DNA of 44,882 bases. It comes from a virus. Below, piece after piece: positions 34,441-43,120 of the stretch (position 1 is its first letter; the number at the start of each line of letters is the position of its first letter). The translations under genes were made by a program, and so were the position numbers. The stretch covers positions 1 through 44,882 of the IMG/VR virus record IMGVR_UViG_3300045049_000124; one strand, given 5' to 3'. The notes beneath the pieces are model-generated. The model worked only from the letters and a program-made list of their open reading frames with translations. It was not told the DNA's origin and did not search any database.

Positions 34441-35402
34441 TACGACGCCTTCAAAATGAGGCCGCTGAGCGCGTCCACCAGGTCTTGCTTCGTCAACGTC
34501 CCCTGCGGAAGTTGCGCGACAATCTCAGCCGCCAACGCCTTGTAATCAACCTGCGGTGCGGACAGTGCAGCAACCGCGGCCTTCGTGTCCGCAGCCGTCT
34601 TGGCCAGGGGCTTGCCGCCGTCCGGCATCGACGGTCCGCCGACTAGGACCGCGTTCTCAATGTTCTTCAGCTTGCCCATGACCGATTTAGGGTCATAGTC
34701 CTTGCCGGGGGTGTCGGAGGTGACCGACGGGCCGCCTTTGTACAGGTACCCCCGAAGGTTCATCACCGCATCGTAGAGGTCTGCCTGCTGCTGGTCAGTG
34801 AGGGCCATGAAAGCCCCTCCAATCGTTGACGCGCTCAACTCCGCCACGGAGGACGCCTGAGCTTTGTTCCGGTCAATAGGGGTGGACGTGTACTGCCACA
34901 ATGTCCAAGTCGGCCACCACTTAATCGGCGGCGGGGTCGGGTTGTAATACGCAATCCACAACGCGGAACCCTGCGCCACCACCGGGGACCAATCCATGCC
35001 GTCCATCAAGGAACGGTTCAAATAAGTGCCCGGGCAGGGGAGTCCGTGAGACATGACCCGGGCGTTGAACGCGGCAGCCTGCGCAGGCCCCCACGCAATA
35101 GTCCCCGTCGAGGGCTCCGACTCGCAGTCCAACCACAACGAATCGCCGGGCTGGTAGGACAGGTTGGACACGAAATAGTCGGCGCAAACAGTGGGGTCAA
35201 TGTTGCCGTTGAAGAAGTAATGGCCCACATGCTTACCGGCGTTGCGGGCATTCGCCACCTGGTTGCGGTACTGCGATCCCACGGCCAAGCCAATGTTCGC
35301 CCGGGAGGCATTCACGATCACGAACGACAATTCCGCGGAAGGGGTGTAGTTCCCCTGCGCGTAAGAAACGTCAACGCCTTCAAGCATCAGGCACGCACCC
35401 AT
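34440..35402 (-). CDS. lysA: Endolysin, GH25 muramidase
   Basis: 320 residues. GH25 start LEGVDVSYAQGNYTP, YFFNGNIDP, catalytic LWLDCESE (DxE) and ALWIAYYNPTPPPIKWWPTW with a WQYTS near residue 185. A linker (DQQQADLYDAVMNLRGYLY) and a short C-terminal part (VDYKALAAEIVAQLPQGTLT) follow, possibly wall binding. I keep ATG 35402, which has GAGG four bases upstream; ATG 35387 would also fit (TGATG). Cuts peptidoglycan glycan strands. Confidence 0.92.
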   Translation of the reverse strand: MGACLMLEGVDVSYAQGNYTPSAELSFVIVNASRANIGLAVGSQYRNQVANARNAGKHVGHYFFNGNIDPTVCADYFVSNLSYQPGDSLWLDCESEPSTGTIAWGPAQAAAFNARVMSHGLPCPGTYLNRSLMDGMDWSPVVAQGSALWIAYYNPTPPPIKWWPTWTLWQYTSTPIDRNKAQASSVAELSASTIGGAFMALTDQQQADLYDAVMNLRGYLYKGGPSVTSDTPGKDYDPKSVMGKLKNIENAVLVGGPSMPDGGKPLAKTAADTKAAVAALSAPQVDYKALAAEIVAQLPQGTLTKQDLVDALSGLILKAS

Positions 35403-36481
35403 TCCGCCTCAAAGAAGCATCCGGCGCTCGTGATCGACAGGTTCGCGGCCGTGGCCTGAGTGAACGCCTCCACATAGTCGCCACCGTTCAGATAGACGGT
35501 GGTGGTGACGGTTGGGTACGACCCGGACGCGGACGTGAACGCCCCGTACGTCACCGTCTCTGGCAGGACGGTGCCGTTCACACCGATAGCGACAGCCGAC
35601 GCAAACGAGGTCGACGCCGTTTGGCTCTTCGCGGTCACCCGGTAGTACCCGGAGAAACCCGACGGCACCGTGATGCGCGAGTTGTTCGTCACATTGTCGT
35701 GCATGTTGTACGGGTCGAACGTTTCCGCATTGAACGGCAAACGCAAGTTCGTGGTGGACGATCCCGCGGTGCTGCCGGCCGCCGTAGTCGTCAGACGGCA
35801 CACGGGGACAGCCGGCGACGCGGGAGCCCACGCGGTGCCGTTCCAGGCGTAGTCACCGTTATTGGCCGTGGTCGAGTCGCTTATGACTGTCGCATGCTGG
35901 CCAATCGCCGCAGTCGTCCATGCCTGCAAACCCGCCAACGTGTTGAAAGGCACATACGCGCCCGGGGCCGCGTAATACGTCGCGTTCCACGAAACAGTGG
36001 GAGACCCGCCGCCCGACGCGGGAACATTGATCAACGCCAGCGGGTGCGACCTCGCCGGAGCAGACGCCGGGACACCTGAACCCGGCGTACCCGCCGTGTA
36101 CACAATCGCCACACCCGGATTGGAAGAACCGTCGGACTCCGCCGGGTCGGACACCTGCACATCCAGCCGGTCGATGCGGGCCGAACCCGCCGCCGCCGTA
36201 ACCGAACCGGTCTGATTCGTGTCAAACGAATACGCGTAAACGCCCGCGATCGCCGCGGCCTCACCATCAATCAACCCAAGGAACGGAGTGACAGTCCACG
36301 TCGTAGATGTGGCCGAAACGATCGACGAAGGCGTTCCCGGCCGGACCCCCGAAAGGCCACCCAGCGGTCGGGTGGTCGACCCCATCGCAACAAACGGGGA
36401 CACCCCCGTCTGCCGCAACGCTCTACCCGTGTACGACGGCGACCCCGCAACAGCGTCAACCGGCCAAACTCGTGCCGCCAT
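35387..36481 (-). CDS. Minor tail protein with C1q-like receptor-binding domain
   Basis: 364 residues from ATG 36481 (GGAGG 8 bases upstream). N-terminal baseplate-type part (VWPVDAVAGSPSYTGRALRQ), AWNGTAWAP middle, and a C-terminal jelly roll: LPFNAETFDPYNMHDNVTNN SRITVPSGFSGYYRVTAKSQ, then NGGDYVEAFTQ and CFFEAEWVRA, the C1q/TNF-like pattern of receptor-binding tails. Confidence 0.82.
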   Translation of the reverse strand: MAARVWPVDAVAGSPSYTGRALRQTGVSPFVAMGSTTRPLGGLSGVRPGTPSSIVSATSTTWTVTPFLGLIDGEAAAIAGVYAYSFDTNQTGSVTAAAGSARIDRLDVQVSDPAESDGSSNPGVAIVYTAGTPGSGVPASAPARSHPLALINVPASGGGSPTVSWNATYYAAPGAYVPFNTLAGLQAWTTAAIGQHATVISDSTTANNGDYAWNGTAWAPASPAVPVCRLTTTAAGSTAGSSTTNLRLPFNAETFDPYNMHDNVTNNSRITVPSGFSGYYRVTAKSQTASTSFASAVAIGVNGTVLPETVTYGAFTSASGSYPTVTTTVYLNGGDYVEAFTQATAANLSITSAGCFFEAEWVRA

Positions 36482-36526
36482 CGACAACCTCCATACGTGC
36501 TAGTACTGAAAAATCGGGGAAACTCT

Positions 36527-36555
36527 TTAAATCCGGGGTTGACCGGCTTTAAGAT
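36527..36555 (+). promoter_or_regulatory. Leaderless promoter of the Gln/Ala-rich moron
   Basis: -10 TAAGAT (36550-36555), 7 bases before ATG 36563, with TTAAAT 17 bases upstream as a weak -35. TTGACC at 36539 is too close to serve this -10. No ribosome site precedes the ATG. Confidence 0.5.
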
Positions 36556-36562
36556 GTGATCC

Positions 36563-37084
36563 ATGAGCGAAACTCAGGGGGACCGGCCCGTAAGCCGGAA
36601 GGCGCAAGCCATCGGTATTACTGCCGTGGTCGCCGTGCTCGCAGGTGTTGGGGCCGGGGTCGGGGTCGCCGCGCACAACGCACAAGTCCACGCGGATGCT
36701 GTGCACGCCATGACCGTGGCTGCGCCCGCCTACGAGGGGGCGATCAGCCTCGGCGGGAACCTCGACCAATTGAGTGTCCAGTCGGTGCAGGCGAAAGCCG
36801 CCTACGACGCCGAGCAAGCGCGAATCGCGCAGGAACAGGCGGCTCAGGCTGCCGCGCTGGCAGCGCAACAGCAGGCCGCGCAACAAGCCGCGGCGGAACA
36901 GGCCGCCCAACAGCAGGCTGCGCAACAGCAAGCCCAAGACGCACCAGAAGACCCCGCACCCACAAACACGGTCCCGTTCATCAGTGACCCGAACAGTTCC
37001 GACGGCGGCCGGTTCGACACCAGCCAATGCGGCTCCGCCGGAGCCACCACCAACCCGGACGGGTCCGTCACTTGCGCCGGATAG
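36563..37084 (+). CDS. Membrane-anchored Gln/Ala-rich coiled-coil protein (moron)
   Basis: 173 residues. Short cytosolic part (MSETQGDRPVSRKAQ), one membrane helix (about 15-36, GITAVVAVLAGVGAGVGVAA), a linker, a Gln/Ala coiled coil (about 80-130, with AQQQAAQQAAAEQAAQQQAA) and a Gly/Thr tail with two Cys. The body would lie outside the cell. It is alone on the plus strand between fibre genes, with its own promoter, as a lysogenic surface protein would be. Its end overlaps the convergent fibre gene by 17 bases. Confidence 0.8.
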   Translation: MSETQGDRPVSRKAQAIGITAVVAVLAGVGAGVGVAAHNAQVHADAVHAMTVAAPAYEGAISLGGNLDQLSVQSVQAKAAYDAEQARIAQEQAAQAAALAAQQQAAQQAAAEQAAQQQAAQQQAQDAPEDPAPTNTVPFISDPNSSDGGRFDTSQCGSAGATTNPDGSVTCAG

Positions 37085-37910
37085 AAGCCACCTCGGCCTT
37101 TAAGTCGTCGATCTGCTTCTGCTGACGCTTGATCAACTCCAACAGCACCGGGACAAGGTTTTGTGTGTTGATAGCCGCCGGCTGGCCCTCAACATCCAAC
37201 GGAACCACGGATGGCCCAAAGCCGGCGGCCCGCACATCCTCCGCGATAAGGAACGGCGTGCGTGGCGCGGTCGCATCTTCCGACTTGTACCGGCCCATGT
37301 ATGTGGGGAGCCGCAACGTCGCATCCAATAACCATCCCGGGATGGAACCCAGATCCTTCTTCACCCGACGCGTGGACGGCTGATACCCAAGGAATCCATT
37401 CACATCAAGGTAGGCATTCACGTACCCAGACGTGACGACAAGGTTCCGGGAACCCGGCGACTGGAACGCCGCCGACGAGTACACGGCACCGCCGCTGGAG
37501 GTGATGTTGCCGCTGCAACTCAACGACGAACCCGAGAACGCGCCACCGGTCACACTGCCAGACCCGACACCCAACGACGCCCCGGAAAGCGCCCCACCAG
37601 CGCTGACTGTCCCGGCCGCGCTGATGTTGCCGCCCGTGGACGTGATGTTGCCGCCTGCGGTGATCGTCGTACCCGCGGAGAACGCCGACGACGTGGTGAT
37701 CGTGCCGTTCGTGTTGAACGTGCCCGTCCCCTGAATCGTCAACGAGCCACCGTTGTTGATCAGGATGCCGCCAGCGCCGACCTGTGCGCCTTGCAAAATA
37801 TTGCCCGCAGCCTGCTCCCGCTGCTGCCGAAGAAGATCGGCCTGCCTCCGCTGGAAGTCATCCGGGCGAGGCGGCATATTCCAGGCCAGAGAACCGGGAC
37901 CACCAGGCAT
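37068..37910 (-). CDS. Tail fibre with S74 intramolecular chaperone domain
   Basis: 280 residues. N-terminal coiled coil (QRRQADLLRQQREQAAGNIL), a Gly/Ser/Thr repeat shaft (TITTSSAFSAGTTITAGGNI and similar), and a C-terminal Peptidase_S74 domain: RRVKKDLGSIPGWLLDATLR, then FLIAEDVRAAGFGPSVVPLD and a final coiled coil. The domain assembles trimeric fibres and may cleave itself; the usual catalytic Ser-Lys pair is not certain. Confidence 0.85.
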   Translation of the reverse strand: MPGGPGSLAWNMPPRPDDFQRRQADLLRQQREQAAGNILQGAQVGAGGILINNGGSLTIQGTGTFNTNGTITTSSAFSAGTTITAGGNITSTGGNISAAGTVSAGGALSGASLGVGSGSVTGGAFSGSSLSCSGNITSSGGAVYSSAAFQSPGSRNLVVTSGYVNAYLDVNGFLGYQPSTRRVKKDLGSIPGWLLDATLRLPTYMGRYKSEDATAPRTPFLIAEDVRAAGFGPSVVPLDVEGQPAAINTQNLVPVLLELIKRQQKQIDDLKAEVASIRRK

Positions 37911-37919
37911 AACGTCTCC

Positions 37920-39077
37920 TTAGTAAGTCGGCGGGACGGCGAGAACCGGGGTCAGGATCGGCGTCTCCGTCACATCCAGCGTGTAACCGATAGCCCGGGC
38001 GGTGCCGTTGATGCCGCCGGGGAACGCGGGCACCAAATCGACGCCGTTCGCATCCAAGCCGCCCACCTGGTAGCCGATGTCGTCCCCGATGCCCCAGTCG
38101 GAACCCAGCTGTGGGCACGCCGGGTCGGAGGCGACCGCCGACAGCGACAGTGTGTTGGTGCCCTGCTGGATAGCCGTCAACGCTTGCGCCGCGTACGTGG
38201 TCAACGTGGACGTGTCCGTGATCGACGTGGAAGGCGTCCAACGGAACTCCACCGTGGGCCGGTTCGGGTCCGTGAATACCTGCAATGTTGACTGCGGGCG
38301 CGAGGTGCCAACACCGGACGACACGGCCATGATCGTGTTCGCGCCCTTGCCGTTGGTGAAGTCTTCAACGAGCTGGAAGGACTGCACCGGCCCCGGCATT
38401 TCAAACCATGCGTTGGGTTTCATGCCGTTCGCGGCGGCAACACCGATACGGTCACCCACATACATAACCGGGGTGATGCGTTCCGGGTTGGTTTGCCATT
38501 CCCAGCCCACATACCATTCCGGGCCGCCCTGCACACCCATCAGATCCTGCAACGCCGAGTAGACAGTCTTGTCGGCCTGATCCGTGTATTCCGTGCGAGT
38601 CCGCAATGTTCCCACACCGGCCGTCACAACCTGAACCCGGATCGGAATACCACCCGCCGGGCCAGCCGCAACATAGTTGTTCACCAGCGTTTGAACTATC
38701 GTGTTCTGGCCCACGTTCGTAAACGGAGAATTCCCCACGAACCGGCGATCGAAATACGCCTCAGGTGTTGCGAGAGACAGTTTCACCAGGTCAGATTCGT
38801 CCCGAGTCCGCTGCGTCACATACGCACCCCACACCGGAATCCCGTGCGTCGAATCGTTCGGGTTGTCCGCCAAACAGACAATCGCCGCCCCCATCGGGAG
38901 GGTGGAACGCTGCCACTGGTCCGGCGCGTTCGGCAACGGCAAAGCCGCAGACACCGTTTCATACCGGCCGAGCGTTTGCGCGATCGTGATCTTCCCACCG
39001 ATACCATCAGTTAGGTTCGGCAGGTCATTTAGGACAACACCGGTCTCCGCATCAACCGCAACCCACGTGTAACCCAA
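37920..39077 (-). CDS. Minor tail protein (Tal/ReqiPepy6 gp37-like)
   Basis: 385 residues. MGYTWVAVDAETGVVLNDLP, then LGRYETVSAALPLPNAPDQW, GIPVWGAYVTQRTRDESDLV and GGPEWYVGWEWQTNPERITP. This matches the Sipho-type minor tail proteins named after Rhodococcus phage ReqiPepy6 gp37, which form the tail hub under Dit. Confidence 0.85.
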   Translation of the reverse strand: MGYTWVAVDAETGVVLNDLPNLTDGIGGKITIAQTLGRYETVSAALPLPNAPDQWQRSTLPMGAAIVCLADNPNDSTHGIPVWGAYVTQRTRDESDLVKLSLATPEAYFDRRFVGNSPFTNVGQNTIVQTLVNNYVAAGPAGGIPIRVQVVTAGVGTLRTRTEYTDQADKTVYSALQDLMGVQGGPEWYVGWEWQTNPERITPVMYVGDRIGVAAANGMKPNAWFEMPGPVQSFQLVEDFTNGKGANTIMAVSSGVGTSRPQSTLQVFTDPNRPTVEFRWTPSTSITDTSTLTTYAAQALTAIQQGTNTLSLSAVASDPACPQLGSDWGIGDDIGYQVGGLDANGVDLVPAFPGGINGTARAIGYTLDVTETPILTPVLAVPPTY

Positions 39078-39104
39078 GACGGCTCCAATCGAGCCACCAA
39101 GTGG

Positions 39105-39974
39105 CTACTTCCAGGCAGGAGTGGCAGTGACAGTCAGCAAAGACCCCGAGTTATACGTAGACGCCGTGAACGCCCACGAATTCGCGCCAGGATCAAACGC
39201 CGACCAACCACGAGACGTGATATACCCGGCACGAGTTGATTGACCGTTCGCCAACGCGGTGCGCTTATCCATATCCACCAGCAAGAACTCCCCCGAACCC
39301 AAAGACAGGTTCGACGAGAACACCAACGCTTGCGTGGTTGTGGAGCTGGTGTGAGTGATGATCGGACCAGTGCATGGCCCGTCTATCCGCAACACCACCG
39401 GCCCCGCCTCGTTCCCCGGGTTGGTGAGGTTGATCTGCCCCGACACCACCGTTGAGGTGATCGTGAACGGCACGGTGAACGGGACGGTGAGACCGCCCGT
39501 CGTGGACGGCAACGCCGTCTGCTGCGTCAGCGTAGACCCGAGCTTCCGCGGGTCCACCGCCACCATCTGGATCTGCACATCCGCTATCTGATTCGTGCGG
39601 CGGGTGTGCACCACCTCATCGGAACGACGCACCGTCATAGACCGGGTAAACCCGGTCTCAGCCACCGTCAACGTTGCCGCATTGAAGTCGGCCGCCGCGT
39701 ACACCTGGTCCAGGGCGGCCGTCAAAGCCGGCGCGGAAGGCGCGTACAAAGTGACGCCGAGGGTGACGTAGCGGGGCTGCCCGTAAGACAACCCGGCCCA
39801 ACCGCCCTGCTGGCGTGGTTTCTGCACAACCTGAATGGTCGGCCGGACACCACCCCAACCAGTGAACGACTTCAACACCCACCGGACACCGGTGCCGTCC
39901 AGATTGTTGAACACCACAGTCGATGACGTGGACGCCAAAGTCACTTGTGTGGTTGAAGTGGTGAGCGCGGTCAT
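39105..39974 (-). CDS. Distal tail protein (Dit)
   Basis: 289 residues. N-terminal block VRWVLKSFTGWGGVRPTIQV VQKPRQQGGWAGLSYGQPRY, then HTRRTNQIADVQIQMVAVDP and the galectin-like C-terminal half. This is the Sipho_tail family, the ring joining tail tube and hub. It overlaps the tape measure end by four bases. Confidence 0.88.
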   Translation of the reverse strand: MTALTTSTTQVTLASTSSTVVFNNLDGTGVRWVLKSFTGWGGVRPTIQVVQKPRQQGGWAGLSYGQPRYVTLGVTLYAPSAPALTAALDQVYAAADFNAATLTVAETGFTRSMTVRRSDEVVHTRRTNQIADVQIQMVAVDPRKLGSTLTQQTALPSTTGGLTVPFTVPFTITSTVVSGQINLTNPGNEAGPVVLRIDGPCTGPIITHTSSTTTQALVFSSNLSLGSGEFLLVDMDKRTALANGQSTRAGYITSRGWSAFDPGANSWAFTASTYNSGSLLTVTATPAWK

Positions 39975-42388
39975 GCGGCCCCCAAACTGTTCAACCTCAT
40001 AGCCACCGATGACGTGAGCTGCGACGGATCAGCGGCCGTCACATACCACTTGTGCGTGACGTAATTCACGACCTGCTGGCCAGCACTTCGCCCCGCCATG
40101 CGGTTAGCGAGATCCGCGACCTGCAACCGGTTCGCCCCACCATTGATCGCCTTCAACAGCATGCGGTTATTCGACGCCTGCCCGAACCTGTTGGAGATAA
40201 CCTCCTCCAACGGGGCCAGCATCGACGGGACAGAGTCGATGTGCGAGGAACCACCACCGGGAACGGTCATACCGTAAGCAGCGTGGATTGTTCCACCGTC
40301 ACGGTGACCGTCGCCCAAACCAAACCCAACATTTGGGTTCGTCGCGTTCGTAGTGATCGTGTTTACGCGGATCGTGTACACCTTCTGCAATGCCTCGTAC
40401 TGGGCCTGCAGCGCGGCGGCATCGGCTTTCGCCTGTGGGATACCGGACGTGTTGAATGCTGTAGTCACATCCTTCGGCACCAACCCGTATTGGGACGCCA
40501 ACCGCTCTGCCGCATCCCGGGACATACCCGCCGCGACCGCCGCATTCACGAACTGGTCATGGACCGACTGCATCTGCCCCGACAGTTGGTCCGCCGACGC
40601 CCCAGCCGCGGCCTGAGCCGCAACCAAAGCAATACCGGACGACGCAATACCATCCAACGCCTTCTGGTTGTCGCGGCCCTTCTGCGTGTTCTGATCGAGC
40701 GTCGCACCATTCTGGGTCAACGCCGCAGACATGTCCGCAATGGCCTGGTTGTATTGGATGCTCGCGGACGACGCATCCAAGTTGACCTGGCCCAGACCCT
40801 TCAACTTCTGCGACAACTTATCCGTCGCATCCGCAGCCTTATCAGTGGCCGCCTTCATCGCCCCCAGCAAATCAATGCTCGTGGAAGTCTTCGTGTTGGC
40901 CCCGTCGACAGCGTCCGCGTTTTCCTGCTGAATGATCTTCGCCGCATCCAACGCCGAATTCTGATCCTTCAACGCCTGGCGAACATTCACCAACGCACCG
41001 GCCTGATCATTCTGCTTACCCGTCAGTGCCCCGGTAGAACCCGAGGTAGACCCCAGACTCTTATCGACCTCTGATAGTCGGTCGTTGACCTTCTTCAACG
41101 CGTCAGCGTTACCCACCGCCGCCTCGGTCAGGGTGGAGGTGGAGATCCCCAGCTCGTGGGCGGCCTTGATCGCCCCCGAATCGTGCAGGTTCTTCACCGC
41201 AGTCAGGCGAACGTTCTCCTTGATCTGGTTATTGTCCTGCTGCAACGCCTGAGCGTAATCGTTCGCCGCCTGCGAGTTGTCCTGCATAGCACTCACGGCC
41301 ACAGCGAACGCCGCCGCCAAAGCGGAAACACCAGCAGTAACCCAACCGATGGGCCCCTGAGCGATCTGCGTCGCAATACCAACCGCGCCCATCGCCGCAG
41401 CGACACGCTGCAAAATCGGCGCAACCGCAGTCCACAACTTGAACGCCGCAAACCCAGCCGCAGCCGCAGAACCAACCTCCAACAACACCGGAGTCGGAAT
41501 CGCGTTGATCGTGTCACCCAACAGCTTGAGCGCCTCAACAACAATGCTTCCCAGTGGGGCAAACGCCACAATCAAGTGCATTGCCGCCGACGCCAACGAC
41601 CCCAGCATTTGCGCAACCTGCGGCAACTTCTGAATCGCATAATTCACAAACTGGTTCAGGCCGCCGCCCTGCACCCACGAATTGAACCCCTGGGCCAGAG
41701 ACCGCACATACTGTGCACCCTGAACAAACAGAGGGTTCATAATGTGGAACGCGCTAATGGTGGCGTTCAGCACCGACAAACCGGTCTGCCCGAGAATGTT
41801 CGAGAACGTCGCAATCTGACGGTTCAAATCCGGCAGCGCCCGGTTGATCATCTGAACAGCGACACCGAAATACTGCAACATCGTATTCGCCGCAGTGCTA
41901 CCGAGAGAGTCCAGGGCACCCTTGAGCTGGCCAAGACCAGACTTGTACTGGTCCCCCACAATCGTGGCGTCTTTGATCGCCTTGGTAATGCCGATGATCG
42001 CAAGAACACCAGCCGCACCCATACCCGCAAGCGCTCCGGCAACACCGACCGCGTACGCGGCCAACGGTGCCAGCAGAGGAATGAGCGCGACAATCGCGGC
42101 GGCAATCAACTGCCACCGCTGCAAACCCTGGCCGTTGGCGTTGTTCACCTGCTGCTGCGACACCGCCAGGCGGCGGTTCGACCCATCCAAACGGTTCGCG
42201 GCGGCGTCAACAGCCGCAAGTTTGGTGATCGCACCGTTGTCGTCAACATCTACGGTGATGTTCGGGTCAACGGAGCCGAGCTTGCGGGCCGCAGCTTCCG
42301 CAGCCGCCAGCTTCGCCATGAAATCGTGGTCGTCAAGCGTCAGCTTCGCGTTGATCGAGCCCGCCGTCGTCGGCCCCTCCGACACCAT
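39971..42388 (-). CDS. Tape measure protein
   Basis: 805 residues, the longest gene. Long helical parts with Ala/Gln (ANRLDGSNRRLAVSQQQVNN), a hydrophobic block (IAAAIVALIPLLAPLAAYAV, GVLAIIGITKAI, about 95-145), and coiled coils (NDRLSEVDKSLGSTSGSTGA). The length sets the tail, roughly 120 nm at 1.5 Angstrom per residue. ATG 42388 lies inside the end of the frameshifted chaperone gene. No lysozyme or peptidase domain is seen. Confidence 0.93.
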   Translation of the reverse strand: MVSEGPTTAGSINAKLTLDDHDFMAKLAAAEAAARKLGSVDPNITVDVDDNGAITKLAAVDAAANRLDGSNRRLAVSQQQVNNANGQGLQRWQLIAAAIVALIPLLAPLAAYAVGVAGALAGMGAAGVLAIIGITKAIKDATIVGDQYKSGLGQLKGALDSLGSTAANTMLQYFGVAVQMINRALPDLNRQIATFSNILGQTGLSVLNATISAFHIMNPLFVQGAQYVRSLAQGFNSWVQGGGLNQFVNYAIQKLPQVAQMLGSLASAAMHLIVAFAPLGSIVVEALKLLGDTINAIPTPVLLEVGSAAAAGFAAFKLWTAVAPILQRVAAAMGAVGIATQIAQGPIGWVTAGVSALAAAFAVAVSAMQDNSQAANDYAQALQQDNNQIKENVRLTAVKNLHDSGAIKAAHELGISTSTLTEAAVGNADALKKVNDRLSEVDKSLGSTSGSTGALTGKQNDQAGALVNVRQALKDQNSALDAAKIIQQENADAVDGANTKTSTSIDLLGAMKAATDKAADATDKLSQKLKGLGQVNLDASSASIQYNQAIADMSAALTQNGATLDQNTQKGRDNQKALDGIASSGIALVAAQAAAGASADQLSGQMQSVHDQFVNAAVAAGMSRDAAERLASQYGLVPKDVTTAFNTSGIPQAKADAAALQAQYEALQKVYTIRVNTITTNATNPNVGFGLGDGHRDGGTIHAAYGMTVPGGGSSHIDSVPSMLAPLEEVISNRFGQASNNRMLLKAINGGANRLQVADLANRMAGRSAGQQVVNYVTHKWYVTAADPSQLTSSVAMRLNSLGAA

Positions 42389-43045
42389 CCGCGTCCCCCT
42401 CGGGTTGTAGTTCGCGCATCAAACGCGTATCAGCCGACAACAGGCCATGAACAAGGACGACGAACTCACGCCACGACATGCGGCAGCGAACCTTCGGAGA
42501 CGACAAACGCACCTGATACTCGGAGCGGAAATCAGCCTCAAGAGCTTTCCACTTCTCCAAAATGCGCTGCCACGTAACCCCTTTGCCGGGGGCGGTTACT
42601 TCTTCCGGGACCTCGTACCACTCGTAGGTGCCGGTTGCTTCGTCGAAGCGTCCGCGGCCGTACTGGGCGATTGCTTCGAGGCCTTCCGCCTCGCCGCCCT
42701 GTTCGGGGCCACCGAGTCGGTCAGATCCCGAATCGCTTTTGGGTCGCCACCGGTCTTCCACATGATCTCCGCCGCAAACCGGCCGTGGAGCAGATCCGAC
42801 ATGGCGGTCAAGTAGGCGCGGCCCCGCCACTCAGCGGACACTCCGTCTGCGACCATCTGCTGCTCCGCGTCACCCAAAAGGATGCGGTGCAGTTCTTCAT
42901 CCGTCAGTGACGGGTCCGGGCGGCCATTCAATGCTGCGGTGATTCGCAGACCGTCCTCATACGACACTTCCGGGAGCGTGTACCTGCGCCCCTTGATCGG
43001 AAGCACGACCGGCTCAATGTACTCTGTGAGGTCTTCGAAAGCCAT
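42333..43045 (-). CDS. Tail assembly chaperone, long frameshift product
   Basis: At CCCAAAA (42743-42737) ribosomes slip back one base from the short chaperone frame. The product joins the first 103 residues of the short form to PKSDSGSDRLGGPEQGG... and 134 residues in all of the -1 frame, with GTYEWYEVPEEVTAPGKGVT and SWREFVVLVHGLLSADTRLM. The gpG/gpGT system of lambda works the same way. Total about 237 residues; its end overlaps the tape measure start by 56 bases. Confidence 0.85.
42596..43045 (-). CDS. Tail assembly chaperone, short form
   Basis: 149 residues. MAFEDLTEYIEPVVLPIKGR, YTLPEVSYEDGLRITAALNG and AYLTAMSDLLHGRFAAEIMW, the pattern of actinophage chaperones that coat the tape measure. 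The C-terminal part after the slip (RRKASKQSPSTAADASTKQP) is basic and low in complexity. Confidence 0.9.
   Translation of the reverse strand: MAFEDLTEYIEPVVLPIKGRRYTLPEVSYEDGLRITAALNGRPDPSLTDEELHRILLGDAEQQMVADGVSAEWRGRAYLTAMSDLLHGRFAAEIMWKTGGDPKAIRDLTDSVAPNRAARRKASKQSPSTAADASTKQPAPTSGTRSRKK
42737..42743 (-). other. -1 programmed frameshift site CCCAAAA
   Basis: The heptamer fits X XXY YYZ exactly in the chaperone reading frame (codons CCA AAA). Slipping gives CCC AAA. The downstream open frame is in the -1 phase and ends at 42333. Confidence 0.85.
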
Positions 43046-43120
43046 CTGGGTTTGCCTTTCCGTTCCTGGGTTGAGAAGGAGGGTGGTGCAGGGAACCCAG
43101 AACCCTGCACCACCCGGTCA

